The translations under genes were made by a program, and so were the position numbers. A stretch of DNA of 64,000 nucleotides, from the NCBI RefSeq assembly GCF_035920445.1, contig NZ_CP109162.1:3782001-3846000 (forward strand). Direction: 5' to 3'. This document shows positions 30,097-40,166 of the stretch, one piece after another. The first letter of the stretch is position 1. Every line of letters begins with the position of its first letter. Source of the DNA: Nocardia sp. NBC_01730. Lineage in GTDB: Bacteria > Actinomycetota > Actinomycetes > Mycobacteriales > Mycobacteriaceae. The notes under the pieces are model-generated. The model worked only from the letters and a program-made list of their open reading frames with translations. It was not told where the DNA came from and ran no database searches.

Positions 30097-30705
30097 TTAC
30101 GTCTGCGAAATATGTGCTGGCAGGGTGGTGGGTTTCCATGCTGGCCTTGTCCTTTCGAACTCGGCGATGGTGTCACTCCGGCGCAGAGTCAGTCCGATGT
30201 CGTCCAATCCTTCGAGCAGACGCCACCGGGTGTAGTCATCAATATCGAACGGCAACACGACGGTTCCGGCCGCTACGGTGCGCGCCCGGAGGTCCACAAC
30301 CAATTCCAGGCCCGGCTGTTCCTCTATCAACTTCCAGAGCATTTCGACATCGTTCTGTGACATCTGAGCCGCCACCAGACCGCCTTTACCCGCATTGCCA
30401 CGGAAGATGTCGGCGAACCGCGACGAGATGACCACCCGAAAGCCGTAGTCCGACAGCGCCCAAACGGCGTGCTCACGTGAGGATCCTGTACCGAAATCCG
30501 GACCCGCGACCAGCACACTACCCCTGTTGTAGGGCTCGATGTTCAGAATGAAGTCGGGATCCGTTCGCCATGCAGCGAACAACCCGTCCTCGAATCCGGT
30601 GCGGGTTACCCGCTTCAGGTAGACGGCGGGGATGATCTGATCGGTATCGACATCGGATCGGCGCAGCGGCACCCCGATGCCCTTGTGCACGGTGAAGGCT
30701 TCCAT
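30097..30705 (-). CDS. leuD: 3-isopropylmalate dehydratase small subunit
   Basis: Small subunit of isopropylmalate isomerase, which interconverts 2- and 3-isopropylmalate in leucine synthesis. The 202 residues show the family motifs [16 protein letters not shown] near the N terminus and [13 protein letters not shown] in the swivel domain. It lies 39 bases downstream of leuC in a two-gene operon. Confidence 0.97.
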   Translation of the reverse strand: MEAFTVHKGIGVPLRRSDVDTDQIIPAVYLKRVTRTGFEDGLFAAWRTDPDFILNIEPYNRGSVLVAGPDFGTGSSREHAVWALSDYGFRVVISSRFADIFRGNAGKGGLVAAQMSQNDVEMLWKLIEEQPGLELVVDLRARTVAAGTVVLPFDIDDYTRWRLLEGLDDIGLTLRRSDTIAEFERTRPAWKPTTLPAHISQT

Positions 30706-30744
30706 AACGAATCTCCTGGGTTCGATTGGGTGTAGCGGGGCCGG

Positions 30745-32166
30745 TCAGTCCAGATCCGCAGGCGAGGACAGAGTTCCACGGAGCGCCGTCGCGGCCGCTA
30801 CGAGGGGGGAAACCAGGTGGGTACGGCCGCCTTTGCCCTGCCTGCCTTCGAAGTTCCGGTTCGAGGTGGAAGCGCAACGCTGGCCGGGCTCGAGCTGGTC
30901 CGGATTCATTCCCAGACACATTGAGCACCCCGCCTGCCGCCATTCAGCGCCTGCCGCGGTGAAAATCTCGCCCAGTCCTTCTTTTTCCGCCTGTGCGCGA
31001 ACCCGCATCGACCCCGGTACAACCAGCATTCGCACCCCGTCGGCGACATGGCGTCCCTTCAAAATCCCGGCCACCGCCCGCAAATCCTCAATGCGCCCGT
31101 TGGTGCACGAACCGACGAATACGGTGTCGACCGACACTTCCCGAAGCGGAGTGCCCGGCTCCAAATCCATGTACCGCAGTGCCTTCTCTGCCGATTCACG
31201 GGCCACCTCGTCGGCGATCCCGGCGGGGTCCGGCACCGCGGCACCGAGCGGGGCGCCCTGGCCCGGGTTGGTACCCCAGGTGACGAATGGGGACAGCTCG
31301 GTGGCGTCGATGTGCACCTCGGCGTCGAAAACCGCGCCCTCTTCGGTCTTCAGCGCCTCCCAGGCGGCCACTGCCGCCTCCCAGTCGGCCCCCTGCGGGG
31401 CGTGCGGCCGCCCTTTCAAGAATTCATAGGTCGTGGCGTCCGGCGCGATCATGCCCGCCCGCGCGCCCGCTTCGATGGACATGTTGCAGATGGTCATTCG
31501 GGCCTCCATCGACATGGCGCGGATGGCCTCGCCCCGATACTCCAGGACATACCCCTGGCCGCCGCCGGTGCCGATCTTCGCGATGACCGCCAGGATCAGG
31601 TCTTTGCTCGTCACGCCGGCAGGCAGCGTGCCGTCGACGGTGATCGCCATGGTCTTGAACGGGCGCAGCGAGAGCGTCTGGGTGGCAAGCACATGCTCGA
31701 CTTCGGAGGTGCCGATACCCATCGCCAGGGCGCCGAACGCGCCGTGCGTCGAGGTGTGGCTGTCGCCGCACACCACCGTCGTCCCCGGCTGGGTCAGGCC
31801 GAGCTGCGGCCCGACCACGTGGACGATCCCCTGGTCCAGGTCGCCCATCGGATGCAGCCGGACACCGAATTCCGCGCAGTTGCGCCGCAGCGTCTCCACC
31901 TGGGTGCGCGAAATCGGGTCGGCGATCGGCTTGTCGATATCGATCGTCGGGACGTTGTGATCCTCGGTCGCGATGGTGAGATCCGGCCGCCGCACCGGAC
32001 GCCCCGCGGCGCGCAGCCCGTCAAAGGCCTGCGGACTGGTCACCTCATGGACGAGATGCAGGTCGATATAGATCAGGTCGGGTTCGCGCGAGGCACCTTC
32101 ACCTTCACCGCGAGCGACGACATGCTGGTCCCATACTTTCTCGGCCAGCGTGCGCGGTTCGGCCAT
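30745..32166 (-). CDS. leuC: 3-isopropylmalate dehydratase large subunit
   Basis: The 4Fe-4S aconitase-family catalytic subunit, working with LeuD in leucine synthesis. The 473 residues show [14 protein letters not shown], the first cluster cysteine in FVGSCTNGR, and the cysteine pair in [21 protein letters not shown] lies a few bases before ATG 32166. An IclR-type regulator is divergent 167 bases away and very probably controls this operon, as its homologues NdgR and LtbR do in Streptomyces and Corynebacterium. Confidence 0.97.
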   Translation of the reverse strand: MAEPRTLAEKVWDQHVVARGEGEGASREPDLIYIDLHLVHEVTSPQAFDGLRAAGRPVRRPDLTIATEDHNVPTIDIDKPIADPISRTQVETLRRNCAEFGVRLHPMGDLDQGIVHVVGPQLGLTQPGTTVVCGDSHTSTHGAFGALAMGIGTSEVEHVLATQTLSLRPFKTMAITVDGTLPAGVTSKDLILAVIAKIGTGGGQGYVLEYRGEAIRAMSMEARMTICNMSIEAGARAGMIAPDATTYEFLKGRPHAPQGADWEAAVAAWEALKTEEGAVFDAEVHIDATELSPFVTWGTNPGQGAPLGAAVPDPAGIADEVARESAEKALRYMDLEPGTPLREVSVDTVFVGSCTNGRIEDLRAVAGILKGRHVADGVRMLVVPGSMRVRAQAEKEGLGEIFTAAGAEWRQAGCSMCLGMNPDQLEPGQRCASTSNRNFEGRQGKGGRTHLVSPLVAAATALRGTLSSPADLD

Positions 32167-32333
32167 TGTCGATCACCTTTCGGACGAGCAGCCGTTCCGC
32201 GATCCGGGCTGTGGCGCGGCGACGGTTGCACCTGTTGGAATAGCTGCGCCTGGTCGGACCATGGAGACCGGAATCCGCGAAGGTGCGATTTCGCCGATGG
32301 ATTTCTCAACATCCGAGACGCTAGTATCGTTCT
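32167..32333. promoter_or_regulatory. Divergent control region between leuCD and the IclR gene
   Basis: Holds both promoters. On the plus strand, TAGTAT (32321-32326) is a plausible -10 for the regulator gene. A short inverted repeat, TCTC-N7-GAGA, lies about 20 bases upstream of it (within 32300-32320) and is a candidate operator. No leader peptide or riboswitch is evident. Confidence 0.45.
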
Positions 32334-33035
32334 ATGAGACAGCATAGCGGTGTCGGCGTCCTCGACAAAGCAGTGGCGGTCCTGTACGCCGTAGCCGAGC
32401 ATCCCTGCGGTCTCAACGAGCTGTGCGTGCGCACCGGACTGCCCCGCGCTACCGCGCACCGCCTTGCCGTCGGCCTGGAGGTGCACCGCCTGCTCGCCCG
32501 CGACAACAACGGGATGTGGCGCCCAGGACCGGCCCTCGCCGAGCTCGCGACCGGCGCCAACGACCCGCTACTCGAGGCCGCGTCGGCCATTCTGCCCCGG
32601 CTGCGCGAGATCACCGGGGAGAGCGTTCAGCTCTACTGCCGCGACGGCAACGCGCGCATCTGCGTCGCGGCGCTGGAACCCCCCGTCGGACTGCGCGATA
32701 CCGTCCCGATCGGGGCGCGCCTTCCGCTCACCGCGGGCTCGGCGGCCAAGGTGCTGCTCGCCTGGTCCGACCCGGAACTGCAGCGCACCATCCTGCCCGA
32801 CGCGGTGTTCGGCGAGCGCGCGCTGGCCGAGGTCCGCAAGCGCGGCTGGGCGCAGAGCGCTGCCGAGCGCGCGGCGGGTGTGGCCAGCGTCTCCGCGCCG
32901 GTGCGCGACGCCGCGGGCACCATCGTCGCCGCCGTATCGGTGTCGGGTCCGATCGACCGGATGGGCCGCAGGCCGGGCGCCCGCTGGGCCGCGGATCTGG
33001 TCGCGGCGGCCGAGGCATTGCACAAGCGCCTGTAA
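32334..33035 (+). CDS. IclR-family regulator of leucine biosynthesis
   Basis: A 233-residue regulator. The winged helix-turn-helix covers about residues 5-65 (GLNELCVRTGLPRATAHRLAVGLE) and an IclR effector-binding domain about 80-233. Divergent placement next to leuCD is the hallmark of NdgR/LtbR, which control branched-chain amino-acid genes in actinobacteria; the assignment rests on that context plus the close fit of the N terminus. The effector, probably an amino acid or pathway intermediate, cannot be read from sequence. Confidence 0.9.
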   Translation: MRQHSGVGVLDKAVAVLYAVAEHPCGLNELCVRTGLPRATAHRLAVGLEVHRLLARDNNGMWRPGPALAELATGANDPLLEAASAILPRLREITGESVQLYCRDGNARICVAALEPPVGLRDTVPIGARLPLTAGSAAKVLLAWSDPELQRTILPDAVFGERALAEVRKRGWAQSAAERAAGVASVSAPVRDAAGTIVAAVSVSGPIDRMGRRPGARWAADLVAAAEALHKRL

Positions 33036-33068
33036 CACGTTTCGGGTCGAACTCTCTATGGTTGGCCC

Positions 33069-33569
33069 ATGGGAGTCAACCAACGGGCACAGATCGTGAT
33101 GTCCGACGCCGAGATCACCGAGTTCCTCGAGCACAGCCGGATCGCGACACTGGCGACCATCGGCCCGCTGGGCACGCCGCACCTGATCGCCATGTGGTAC
33201 GCGCTGATCGACGGCGAGATCTGGTTCGAGACCAAAGCCAAGTCGCAGAAGGCGGTGAACCTGCGCCGCGATCCACGGGTCACCTGCATGGTCGAGGCGG
33301 GCCAGACCTATGACCAGCTGCGCGGTGTGTCGATCGAAGGGCGTGCCGAAATCGTCGAGGACGCCGGGAGACTGTTCGCGGTCGGCGTGAGCGTCTGGGA
33401 ACGGTACACCGGGCCCTACAGCGAAGAGGCGCGCCCGATGGTGGAGTCCATGCTGCACAAACGGGTCGCCGTCCGCGTCGTTCCCGAACGTGTACGCAGC
33501 TGGGATCACCGCAAACTGGGCCTTCCGCAGCTACCACTCGGCGGCACCACCGCGCAGTGGCTCGACTGA
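33069..33569 (+). CDS. PPOX-class flavin/F420-binding protein
   Basis: A 166-residue split-beta-barrel protein of the pyridoxamine-phosphate-oxidase-like superfamily. IATLATIGPLGTPHLIAMWY, the KAVNLRRDPRVTCMVEAG strand and YDQLRGVSIEGRAEI are characteristic. Members from mycolata include F420- or flavin-dependent reductases and haem-degrading enzymes; the cofactor here is not decided by sequence. It sits where mycobacteria have the Rv2991-type gene, and fbiD in the same window makes an F420 role plausible. It follows the IclR gene by 33 bases on the same strand. Confidence 0.85.
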   Translation: MGVNQRAQIVMSDAEITEFLEHSRIATLATIGPLGTPHLIAMWYALIDGEIWFETKAKSQKAVNLRRDPRVTCMVEAGQTYDQLRGVSIEGRAEIVEDAGRLFAVGVSVWERYTGPYSEEARPMVESMLHKRVAVRVVPERVRSWDHRKLGLPQLPLGGTTAQWLD

Positions 33570-33718
33570 GCCGGGCCCGAACCGGGCGAGCGACGCGTCC
33601 GAATTCCAACTGACACAACCGCCTCGAACCCGATAGCGTCGAGGCGTTCGACACGAATCGGCCGGGCACCGCCGCCCGCAGGGATGCGGTGCACGGCCGC
33701 GACGACGAGGAGCAGGCG

Positions 33719-33901
33719 ATGGCGGATTCGGATAGTTCCAATGGCAGCGCCGACGAGGTGAAGCGGAAGTTCCGCGAGGCACTGGAGCGCAAGACCCAGC
33801 AGCACGCCCGCGCGGCCGACCACCTCGACGGCCGGTCCAAGGCTTCGGGGGCGCACACCGCGGCCAGCCACAAGCGGGAATTCCGCCGCAAGAGCGGTTA
33901 G
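33719..33901 (+). CDS. Small DUF5302-family protein
   Basis: A 60-residue, highly charged, cytoplasmic protein with no hydrophobic segment. The core DEVKRKFREALERKTQQHA and the C-terminal KREFRRKSG match DUF5302, a family restricted to actinobacteria with no known function. It is probably largely helical with a basic tail. GAGGAG lies just before ATG 33719. It is separate from the PPOX gene by about 150 bases. Confidence 0.75.
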   Translation: MADSDSSNGSADEVKRKFREALERKTQQHARAADHLDGRSKASGAHTAASHKREFRRKSG

Positions 33902-34416
33902 TCCGCGAGACGAGCAAGGCCCTCCAGCCGAACGGCAGGGGGGCCTTCCGTTATCCGCCACGGACGCGATCGCAGGCAGAGCGATTCAGGCGAGAGCGCC
34001 CAGCCGGTCGACCCGGCGGCTCGACCACACGAATCAGCCTGACCGATCCACCCAGAACCCTCCGGCCAGTGACCGGACACCGGACAACTCGACCAACACA
34101 ATCCCACCGCGCTCCCAGTGCATTCACAGCGCGAAACCGATGGGGCGAACAATCACACCCTCAATAGCAAATTTGCGGCTAACCATCTCCATCCGGCCGC
34201 CAACCCTGGCCGGCGCCCCGACCGGACGACTCGGTCCCGCCATCTGCCGCGAAGAACCAAGCCCCCGACACCATCGCAACCTCGTGGATTTCGGCATGCC
34301 GCGCAGCGATGAGTTCCAGCCCCACCACGCATAGTCCCGGCCACGCGCCGCTCCCTCGCTCCGGCAACTCATCTCGACAGGCCGACAGAACACAGCCCAA
34401 GGCAGCCGACACAGCA

Positions 34417-34470
34417 CATCCCGAAGCACTCAGCACACCGGAACATCCCGAAGCACCCAGCACACCGGCA
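34417..34470 (+). repeat. Two tandem copies of a 27-base repeat
   Basis: Unit 1 (34417-34443) and unit 2 (34444-34470) share CATCCCGAAGCAC then CAGCACACCGG, differing at two positions. Weaker partial copies flank them. The repeat lies in the 700-base gene-free stretch 33902-34610, in which I find no supportable gene. Confidence 0.75.
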
Positions 34471-34535
34471 CAGCCCACAACACCCTGCATAACGGGTAGT
34501 TCCCCGGCGACGATCGAAGGCGAGGCGAAGCCAAC

Positions 34536-34593
34536 GCCGGGGGTCCGGGGGCGCAGCCCGCCGGGCGGGGCGTGGGGGTTGCACCCCCACAAA
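34536..34593. repeat. G-rich extragenic palindromic element
   Basis: A GC-rich block with the phrase GGGGGTCCGGGGGCGCAGCC followed by a hairpin at 34572-34590, GTGGGGGT and ACCCCCAC around TGC. Very similar G-rich phrases recur between genes in nocardial and rhodococcal genomes, as far as I recall, so I read it as a dispersed extragenic repeat. It appears once in this window. Confidence 0.5.
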
Positions 34594-34610
34594 ACATTGC
34601 GAAACGTGAA

Positions 34611-34637
34611 AGGCCCATGCCTCATGGGCATGGGCCT
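34611..34637 (-). terminator. Terminator of the tRNA-Gln/tRNA-Glu transcript
   Basis: Perfect 10-base arms, AGGCCCATGC and GCATGGGCCT, around a 7-base loop, followed on the minus strand by TTCACGTTTC. It lies 11 bases past the 3' end of tRNA-Glu. Confidence 0.85.
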
Positions 34638-34647
34638 CTCACTCGTG

Positions 34648-34720
34648 TAGCCCCGACGGGATTCGAACCCGCGCTACCGCCTTGAGAGGGCGGCGTCCTA
34701 GGCCGCTAGACGACGGGGCC
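34648..34720 (-). tRNA. tRNA-Glu (anticodon CTC)
   Basis: A 73-base cloverleaf. The acceptor arm pairs GGCCCCG with CGGGGCT (first pair G-U) with discriminator A; the anticodon stem CCGCC/GGCGG encloses the loop CTCTCAA, giving anticodon CTC for GAG codons; the T arm holds TTCGAAT. CCA is not encoded. It lies downstream of gltX and tRNA-Gln on the same strand and is followed by a strong terminator. Confidence 0.95.
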
Positions 34721-34866
34721 AGGACTGCTTCTCGCTTCCGCGAGGAGCGCCGTGATGATCTTTCGATCAGGATGCTCGGCTAGCTTAACCGGCCGAAGCC
34801 CGGCGACCAAATCGCCGGATGCTGTACTCATTTCGGCCGCGAACCGAAGTCGAACAACACTCTCCG

Positions 34867-34938
34867 CTGGGGTACCAGGACTCGAACCTAGAATGGCTGA
34901 ACCAGAATCAGCTGTGTTGCCAATTACACCATACCCCA
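34867..34938 (-). tRNA. tRNA-Gln (anticodon CTG)
   Basis: A 72-base cloverleaf. The acceptor arm pairs TGGGGTA with TACCCCA, discriminator G; the anticodon stem GCTGA/TCAGC encloses TTCTGGT, giving anticodon CTG for CAG codons; the T arm has GGTTCGAGTCC. The U1-A72 pair is the feature typical of tRNA-Gln. It lies between gltX and tRNA-Glu. In most actinobacteria GltX also charges this tRNA with glutamate for later amidation, so the grouping makes functional sense. Confidence 0.95.
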
Positions 34939-35070
34939 ATGACCAGGTCGTTCAGTCTCGCGTCTGGCTGACTCGAGACCGTGTTCCGGGCCGAGAAGAA
35001 GAGTACCAAACGGCTACCGGTATATTACAAATCGCCTGGTCAAAGCCGCATTTCCACCCGGTGCGCGCGC

Positions 35071-36543
35071 TCAGGCCTGCGCGGCCCACGCCAGCGCCGC
35101 GCGCAGCCGTTCCACGGTGACCGCACGGCCGAGTAGTTCCAGCGACTCGTACAGCGGCGGGCTGATGTGCGAGCCGGTGACCGCGACCCGCACCGGCGCG
35201 AAGGCCTTGCGCGGTTTGAGTCCCAGATCATCGATCAGCGCCGTTTTCAGCGCGTCTTCGAGCGCCGGTGCCGTCCATTCCGTCAGCGGCTCCACCGCGG
35301 CAATAGCAGCCTGCAATACCGCGGTCGCGTCGGCGCCGAGATTCTTGGCGCCCGCGACGGGATCGATCGTGAACTGATCCGCAGGCGCGAACAAGAAACG
35401 TAACAGTTCCCAAGCGTCCGACAACACCACGATCCTGGTCTGCACGAGTTCGGCCGCCGCGGTGAACACCTTCTCATCGATTTCCGCACCGATGTGGCCG
35501 TGTTCGGTGAGGTAATCCCGAAGTCGGTATGCGAAATCACCGTGCTCCAGCAATCGGATGTGCTCGGCGTTGATCGCGTCCGCCTTCTTCTGGTCGAATC
35601 TGGCCGGATTCGAATTTACTTTCGATATGTCGAAAGCCTCGACCATCTCCGCCATAGTGAACACATCACGATCCTCCGCGAGGCCCCAGCCAAGTAGGGC
35701 GAGGTAATTCAGCAAACCCTCTGGGATGAATCCTCGGTCGCGGTGAGCGAACAGATTCGACTCCGGATCACGCTTGGACAACTTCTTGTTGCCCTGACCC
35801 ATGACGAAGGGCAGATGGCCGAACTCAGGAGTGAAGTCGGTGACCCCGATCCGGCGCAACGCGGAATAGAGCGCGAGCTGACGCGGGGTCGAGGAGAGCA
35901 GGTCCTCACCGCGCAGCACGTGGGTGATCCGCATCAGCGCGTCGTCGACCGGGTTGACCAGTGTGTACAGCGGATCTCCGTTGCCGCGGGTGAGCGCGAA
36001 ATCCGGCACCGTCCCCGCCTTGAAGGTGGTCTCGCCGCGCACGAGATCGTGCCAGGACAGATCCTCGTCGGGCATCCGGAGCCGAACCACGGCGGGGCGC
36101 CCGGCCTCGCGATGCGCCGCGATCTGCTGGGGAGTGAGGTCGCGGTCGTAGTTGTCGTAGCCGAGCTTCGGATCGCGTCCAGCGGCGCGATGGCGGGCCT
36201 CGACTTCCTCAGGCGTGGAGAAGGATTCGTAGGCCTCCCCCGCCTCCAGCAAACGCCGAACCACGTCCAGATGCCGATCCCTTCGCTGCGATTGGCGGTA
36301 CGGTTCGTAGGGCCCGCCGACCTCCGGCCCCTCGTCCCAGGTGAGGCCGAGCCAGCGCAACGCGTCGATGATCGCCCGGTAGGACTCCTCGGAATCGCGT
36401 GCGGCATCGGTATCTTCGATGCGGAAGACGAACGTGCCTCCGTGATGGCGGGCGTATGCCCAGTTGAACAGCGCCGTCCGGATCAGGCCGACGTGTGGTG
36501 TTCCCGTCGGTGACGGGCAGAATCGGACCCGTACTTCAGTCAT
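35071..36543 (-). CDS. gltX: Glutamyl-tRNA synthetase
   Basis: Charges tRNA-Glu, and probably tRNA-Gln in organisms relying on the amidotransferase route. The 490-residue class I synthetase has the HIGH-type motif in [20 protein letters not shown] and the KMSKS-type motif as KKLSKRD. ATG 36543 ([14 protein letters not shown]) is the conserved start; ten further upstream residues are not conserved. It begins 13 bases after the fumarylacetoacetate-hydrolase-like gene, so they share an operon, and the two tRNA genes follow it. Confidence 0.97.
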   Translation of the reverse strand: MTEVRVRFCPSPTGTPHVGLIRTALFNWAYARHHGGTFVFRIEDTDAARDSEESYRAIIDALRWLGLTWDEGPEVGGPYEPYRQSQRRDRHLDVVRRLLEAGEAYESFSTPEEVEARHRAAGRDPKLGYDNYDRDLTPQQIAAHREAGRPAVVRLRMPDEDLSWHDLVRGETTFKAGTVPDFALTRGNGDPLYTLVNPVDDALMRITHVLRGEDLLSSTPRQLALYSALRRIGVTDFTPEFGHLPFVMGQGNKKLSKRDPESNLFAHRDRGFIPEGLLNYLALLGWGLAEDRDVFTMAEMVEAFDISKVNSNPARFDQKKADAINAEHIRLLEHGDFAYRLRDYLTEHGHIGAEIDEKVFTAAAELVQTRIVVLSDAWELLRFLFAPADQFTIDPVAGAKNLGADATAVLQAAIAAVEPLTEWTAPALEDALKTALIDDLGLKPRKAFAPVRVAVTGSHISPPLYESLELLGRAVTVERLRAALAWAAQA

Positions 36544-36556
36544 GGCTCTCTTTCGA

Positions 36557-37357
36557 TCAGCGTTTGGCGGCAACGGGATTGGTGAGGGTTCCGATGCCCT
36601 CCACAGTCACGGACACCTGCTGCCCGTTCTGCAGCGGGCCGACGCCCTCGGGGGTGCCGGTGAGGATGACGTCACCGGGCAGCAGCGTCATCACGGTGGT
36701 GATCCACTCGATGAGCTTCGGAATATCGTGCAGCAGAAGAGAAGTGCGGCTGCGCTGACGGACCTCACCGTCGAGCTCGGTGACGATCTCCAGATCCGAA
36801 GGATCCAAAGAGGTTTCGATCCACGGTCCGAGCGGGCAGAACGTGTCGTAGCCCTTACCTCTTGTCCACTGGCCGTCGTGGCGCTGTTGGTCGCGGGCGG
36901 TGACGTCGTTGGCAGCGGTGTAACCGAGTACGACGTCCAGCGCGCGAGAGGCGGGCACGTCCTTGCACGGACGGCCGATGACGATGGCCAGCTCGCCCTC
37001 GTAATCGACCTGAGCGGAGCTGGGCGGCAGGATGATCGGGACATTCGGCCCGATGATCGAGGTGTTCGGCTTGAGGAAGATCACCGGGTCGGCAGGCGCG
37101 GGACCGCCCATCTCGGCCGCGTGCGCGGCATAGTTCTTGCCGATGCAGACCACCTTGCTCGCCAGGATCGGCGCGAGCAGTCGCACGTCGGCCAGCGGCC
37201 AGCTCCGGCCGGTGAACGTCGGCGTGCCGAACGGGTGTTCCGCGATCTCCTTGGCGATCTCCGATCCCGCCCTACTCCCTCCCGCGATGTCGCTTCCACC
37301 GCCTTCGATGCTGACGAAGGCGACCCCATCGGGACTGGCAACTCGACCTAGACGCAT
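36557..37357 (-). CDS. Fumarylacetoacetate hydrolase family protein
   Basis: A 266-residue protein of the FAH fold, whose members cleave or isomerise C-C bonds in dicarbonyl or 2-hydroxyhepta-dienoate intermediates. The core shows [14 protein letters not shown], the metal-binding FLKPNTS, the acidic pair in [11 protein letters not shown], and [13 protein letters not shown]. The substrate is not identifiable. First gene of the fah-gltX pair, the same arrangement as in mycobacteria. Confidence 0.92.
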   Translation of the reverse strand: MRLGRVASPDGVAFVSIEGGGSDIAGGSRAGSEIAKEIAEHPFGTPTFTGRSWPLADVRLLAPILASKVVCIGKNYAAHAAEMGGPAPADPVIFLKPNTSIIGPNVPIILPPSSAQVDYEGELAIVIGRPCKDVPASRALDVVLGYTAANDVTARDQQRHDGQWTRGKGYDTFCPLGPWIETSLDPSDLEIVTELDGEVRQRSRTSLLLHDIPKLIEWITTVMTLLPGDVILTGTPEGVGPLQNGQQVSVTVEGIGTLTNPVAAKR

Positions 37358-37577
37358 GCCCGGCAGTCTATCGACCTGCCTTCACCTGCTTGAACGCGCC
37401 CGACCGAGTGGTACGGAACCACAAAGCGGCTCGGCCCGGCTCACATCTGGCCGGATCAGCTGTGAGCAGTGCGACAGTCGTTGTCCGGCGATTCGGCTCG
37501 GTCAGCGGTGTACGGTAAGCAGACCTTTCATAAGGTGAGAACGTTGTCCCAAATATTGAGATTCCGGGGTGATGCCG

Positions 37578-38762
37578 ATGGCTACCGTGACGCAGATCCA
37601 CGATGTTCGCCGGTGGTCCATGCTCGGACTCGGGGTTTTCGCACAGGCATCCAGCGCGGTCTTCATCCACGGCGTCCCCTTCCTCCTGCCCGCGCTGACC
37701 GACCGCGGCATGCCGCTGGCCACGGCCGGTCTGCTGGTAGCCATGCCGACCGTCGCACTGGTGTGCACGCTGATCGCGTGGGGATACGTGGTCGACCGGA
37801 TCGGCGAGCGCAGGGTGCTGGTCGGCGGCCCGCTGCTGATGCTGGCGGCGGGTTGCGCGGCGGCCGCCACGACCGATGACATCGCCCTGGGGGCGCTGTT
37901 GTTTCTCGGCGGCATCGGGGCGGCGAGTACCAACGGCGCCAGCGGCCGGGTGATCGTCGGCTGGTTCCCGCCCGAGCGGCGCGGGCTGGCCATGGGCATC
38001 CGGCAGACCGCGCAGCCGCTCGGCGTCGGAGTGGGCGCCCTTGCGATTCCGGCCGTGGCCGGGACCTACGGTGTGCCCGCGGCCATTCTGGTACCTGCGA
38101 TCATGGCGGGCGTTGCCGCCGTCAGCTGCCGGATCGGCATCGTCGACCCGCCCCGCCCCGGGGGCTCCGCCGCCGATTCGGCCTTGCGCGCCAACCCTTA
38201 TCGCGACGACACCACACTGTGGCGAATCCATCTGGTCTCCGTGCTGCTCGTTGTCCCACAGGGCACCGTCTGGACGTTCGCACTGCTGTGGCTGCACCGC
38301 GACGTCGGCTGGTCGCTGGCCGCGGCGGGCGTGCTGGTGACCGCCACCCAACTCCTGGGCGCGCTGGGTCGAATCGGCGCGGGGGCGTGGTCGGATCGCG
38401 TCGGCAGCCGGATGGGCCCGCTGCGCACTGTGGCCGTCGCCGCCGTCATCTCGATGGCCGCCTTGGCCATGACCGCGTGGACGCACTGGTGGTTGGCCGC
38501 CATCCCGCTGCTGATCGCCGCGTCGGTAATCACCGTCTCCGACAATGGATTGGCGTTCACCGCGGTCGCCGAAATCGCGGGGCCGTACTGGAGCGGACGC
38601 GGCCTAGGCATCCAGAACACCGGCCAGAACCTCGCGATGGCCGCCGTCCCCCCGCTATTCGGCGCCCTCATCACGGCAAGCGGCTTCCCCGCCGCGTTCC
38701 TGCTCGCGGCCGCAACGGCAGTAGCGGCAATCCCCTTGGTACCCGGCGACCCGATCAGCTGA
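37578..38762 (+). CDS. Major facilitator superfamily transporter
   Basis: A 394-residue transporter with twelve predicted hydrophobic helices in two six-helix halves. The loop between helices 2 and 3 reads YVVDRIGERRVLVGG, the conserved DRxGRR-like signature, and its second-half counterpart is AWSDRVGSRMGPLR. The substrate is unknown. ATG 37578 has GGGG eight bases upstream; GTG 37569 and ATG 37572 are alternatives. The mycobacterial equivalent also lies between the fah-gltX pair and leuB. Convergent with leuB, with a bidirectional terminator between. Confidence 0.9.
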   Translation: MATVTQIHDVRRWSMLGLGVFAQASSAVFIHGVPFLLPALTDRGMPLATAGLLVAMPTVALVCTLIAWGYVVDRIGERRVLVGGPLLMLAAGCAAAATTDDIALGALLFLGGIGAASTNGASGRVIVGWFPPERRGLAMGIRQTAQPLGVGVGALAIPAVAGTYGVPAAILVPAIMAGVAAVSCRIGIVDPPRPGGSAADSALRANPYRDDTTLWRIHLVSVLLVVPQGTVWTFALLWLHRDVGWSLAAAGVLVTATQLLGALGRIGAGAWSDRVGSRMGPLRTVAVAAVISMAALAMTAWTHWWLAAIPLLIAASVITVSDNGLAFTAVAEIAGPYWSGRGLGIQNTGQNLAMAAVPPLFGALITASGFPAAFLLAAATAVAAIPLVPGDPIS

Positions 38763-38811
38763 GAGGCGACCGATCCCGTCGGCCGAACCCTTGGGCCACA
38801 AGTCAACTGAA

Positions 38812-38848
38812 CGAAGGTCCCCGCCCCGGGTCGGGGACGGGACCTTCG
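38812..38848. terminator. Bidirectional terminator between the MFS gene and leuB
   Basis: A long two-part hairpin: outer arms CGAAGGTCCC and GGGACCTTCG, inner arms CCCC and GGGG, separated by small internal loops. It lies 50 bases past the transporter stop and 15 bases past the leuB stop. Confidence 0.85.
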
Positions 38849-38862
38849 CCGGGTGCGGTGGG

Positions 38863-39870
38863 TCAGACGGTGGCGGCGATGCGGTCGCCGATCTGCACGG
38901 TCGTGGCGGCGCCGGAGCGGGACTCGAGGTCCTTGGCGACAGCCGACTCGATGCGGGCTGCCGCCTCGGTGTCGCCGAAATGGCTGAGCAGCAAGGAGAC
39001 CGAGAGGATCGCCGCCGTCGGGTCGGCCTTGGCCTGGCCCGCGATGTCGGGAGCACTGCCGTGCACCGGCTCGAACATGCTCGGGTTGGTCCCGGAGGCG
39101 TCGATGTTGCCGCTCGCGGCAAGGCCGATGCCGCCGCTCACCGCGGCGGCGAGGTCGGTGATGATGTCGCCGAACAGGTTGTCGGTGACGATCACGTCGA
39201 ACCGGCCCGGGTCGTTCACCATGTGGATGGTCGCGGCGTCGATGTGCTGGTAAGCCGTTGTGACATCAGGAAACTCGGTCGCGACCTCGTTCACGGTGCG
39301 CTGCCAGAGCGAACCGGCGAAGGTGAGCACGTTGTTCTTGTGCACGAGCGTGAGGTGCTTGCGCCGAGCCTGCGCCTTGGCGAAGGCGTAGCGCACCACG
39401 CGCTCGATACCGAAGCGGGTGTTGGTGCTGACTTCGGTCGCCACCTCGTGCGGGGTGTCGACCCGGATCGCGCCGCCCGTGCCGGTGTAGGGGCCCTCGG
39501 TGCCCTCGCGCACCACGACGAAGTCGATCTCGGGGCTGCCGGCCAGCGGGCTGGTCACACCGGGGAACAGCTTGGACGGCCGCAGGTTCACGTGATGGTC
39601 CAGCGCGAACCGGGTGCGCAGCAGCAGTCCGCGCTCGAGCACGCCGCTCGGCACCGACGGATCACCGATCGCGCCGAGCAGGATCGCATCGTGCTGCTTC
39701 AACTCCGGCAGAACCGAGTCCGGCAGGATCTCGCCGGTCGCGTGGTAGCGCCGCGCACCGAGGTCGTATTCGGTCTTCTCGACACCGGGCACGACCACGT
39801 CGAGCACCTTGAGCGCCTCGGCGATGACCTCGGGCCCGATACCGTCGCCCGGGATGACAGCAAGCTTCAT
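38863..39870 (-). CDS. leuB: 3-isopropylmalate dehydrogenase
   Basis: Oxidises 3-isopropylmalate with NAD+ and decarboxylates it, the third leucine step. The 335 residues begin [15 protein letters not shown] and contain [10 protein letters not shown], the lysine/aspartate region [10 protein letters not shown], and [23 protein letters not shown] with the metal-binding aspartates. ATG 39870 is the family start. It is the short actinobacterial type. Downstream of serA on the same strand, but separated by a 296-base gap with a strong hairpin, so it probably has its own promoter. Confidence 0.97.
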   Translation of the reverse strand: MKLAVIPGDGIGPEVIAEALKVLDVVVPGVEKTEYDLGARRYHATGEILPDSVLPELKQHDAILLGAIGDPSVPSGVLERGLLLRTRFALDHHVNLRPSKLFPGVTSPLAGSPEIDFVVVREGTEGPYTGTGGAIRVDTPHEVATEVSTNTRFGIERVVRYAFAKAQARRKHLTLVHKNNVLTFAGSLWQRTVNEVATEFPDVTTAYQHIDAATIHMVNDPGRFDVIVTDNLFGDIITDLAAAVSGGIGLAASGNIDASGTNPSMFEPVHGSAPDIAGQAKADPTAAILSVSLLLSHFGDTEAAARIESAVAKDLESRSGAATTVQIGDRIAATV

Positions 39871-40094
39871 GACAACAATGCTCCGTTCGATTTTGCCGAC
39901 CGCGGCCGCCGCAGCGCGCGGGCACGGGTAAGGCCGTCGGGGGTGAGGCACCGACTTTCCGACCGGGTGACCGCAGCACCGTCACGGTACTTGGTGCGGC
40001 CGGACGGTCGAGCACCGGGCGCTGCGGCGAACCCACCGCGCACGCCTCTCGCGAGCAGATCGGCAACGCATCGCGCCGATCGCGCAGCGGCAGA

Positions 40095-40128
40095 CCGATG
40101 CCGCGCACGAATTGCTTCGTGCGCGGCA
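40095..40128 (-). terminator. Stem-loop downstream of serA
   Basis: A perfect 14-base stem, GATGCCGCGCACGA with TCGTGCGCGGCATC, around a 6-base loop, 39 bases past the serA stop. No U-tract follows on the minus strand. Confidence 0.75.
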
Positions 40129-40166
40129 TCGATCTTCCGGTATCGGGACGCCAGACCCCGATCCGA

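Noticed and set aside
34417..34470. Possible CRISPR array
   Set aside because: The units are directly adjacent with no spacers, only two copies, and no cas gene is in the window.
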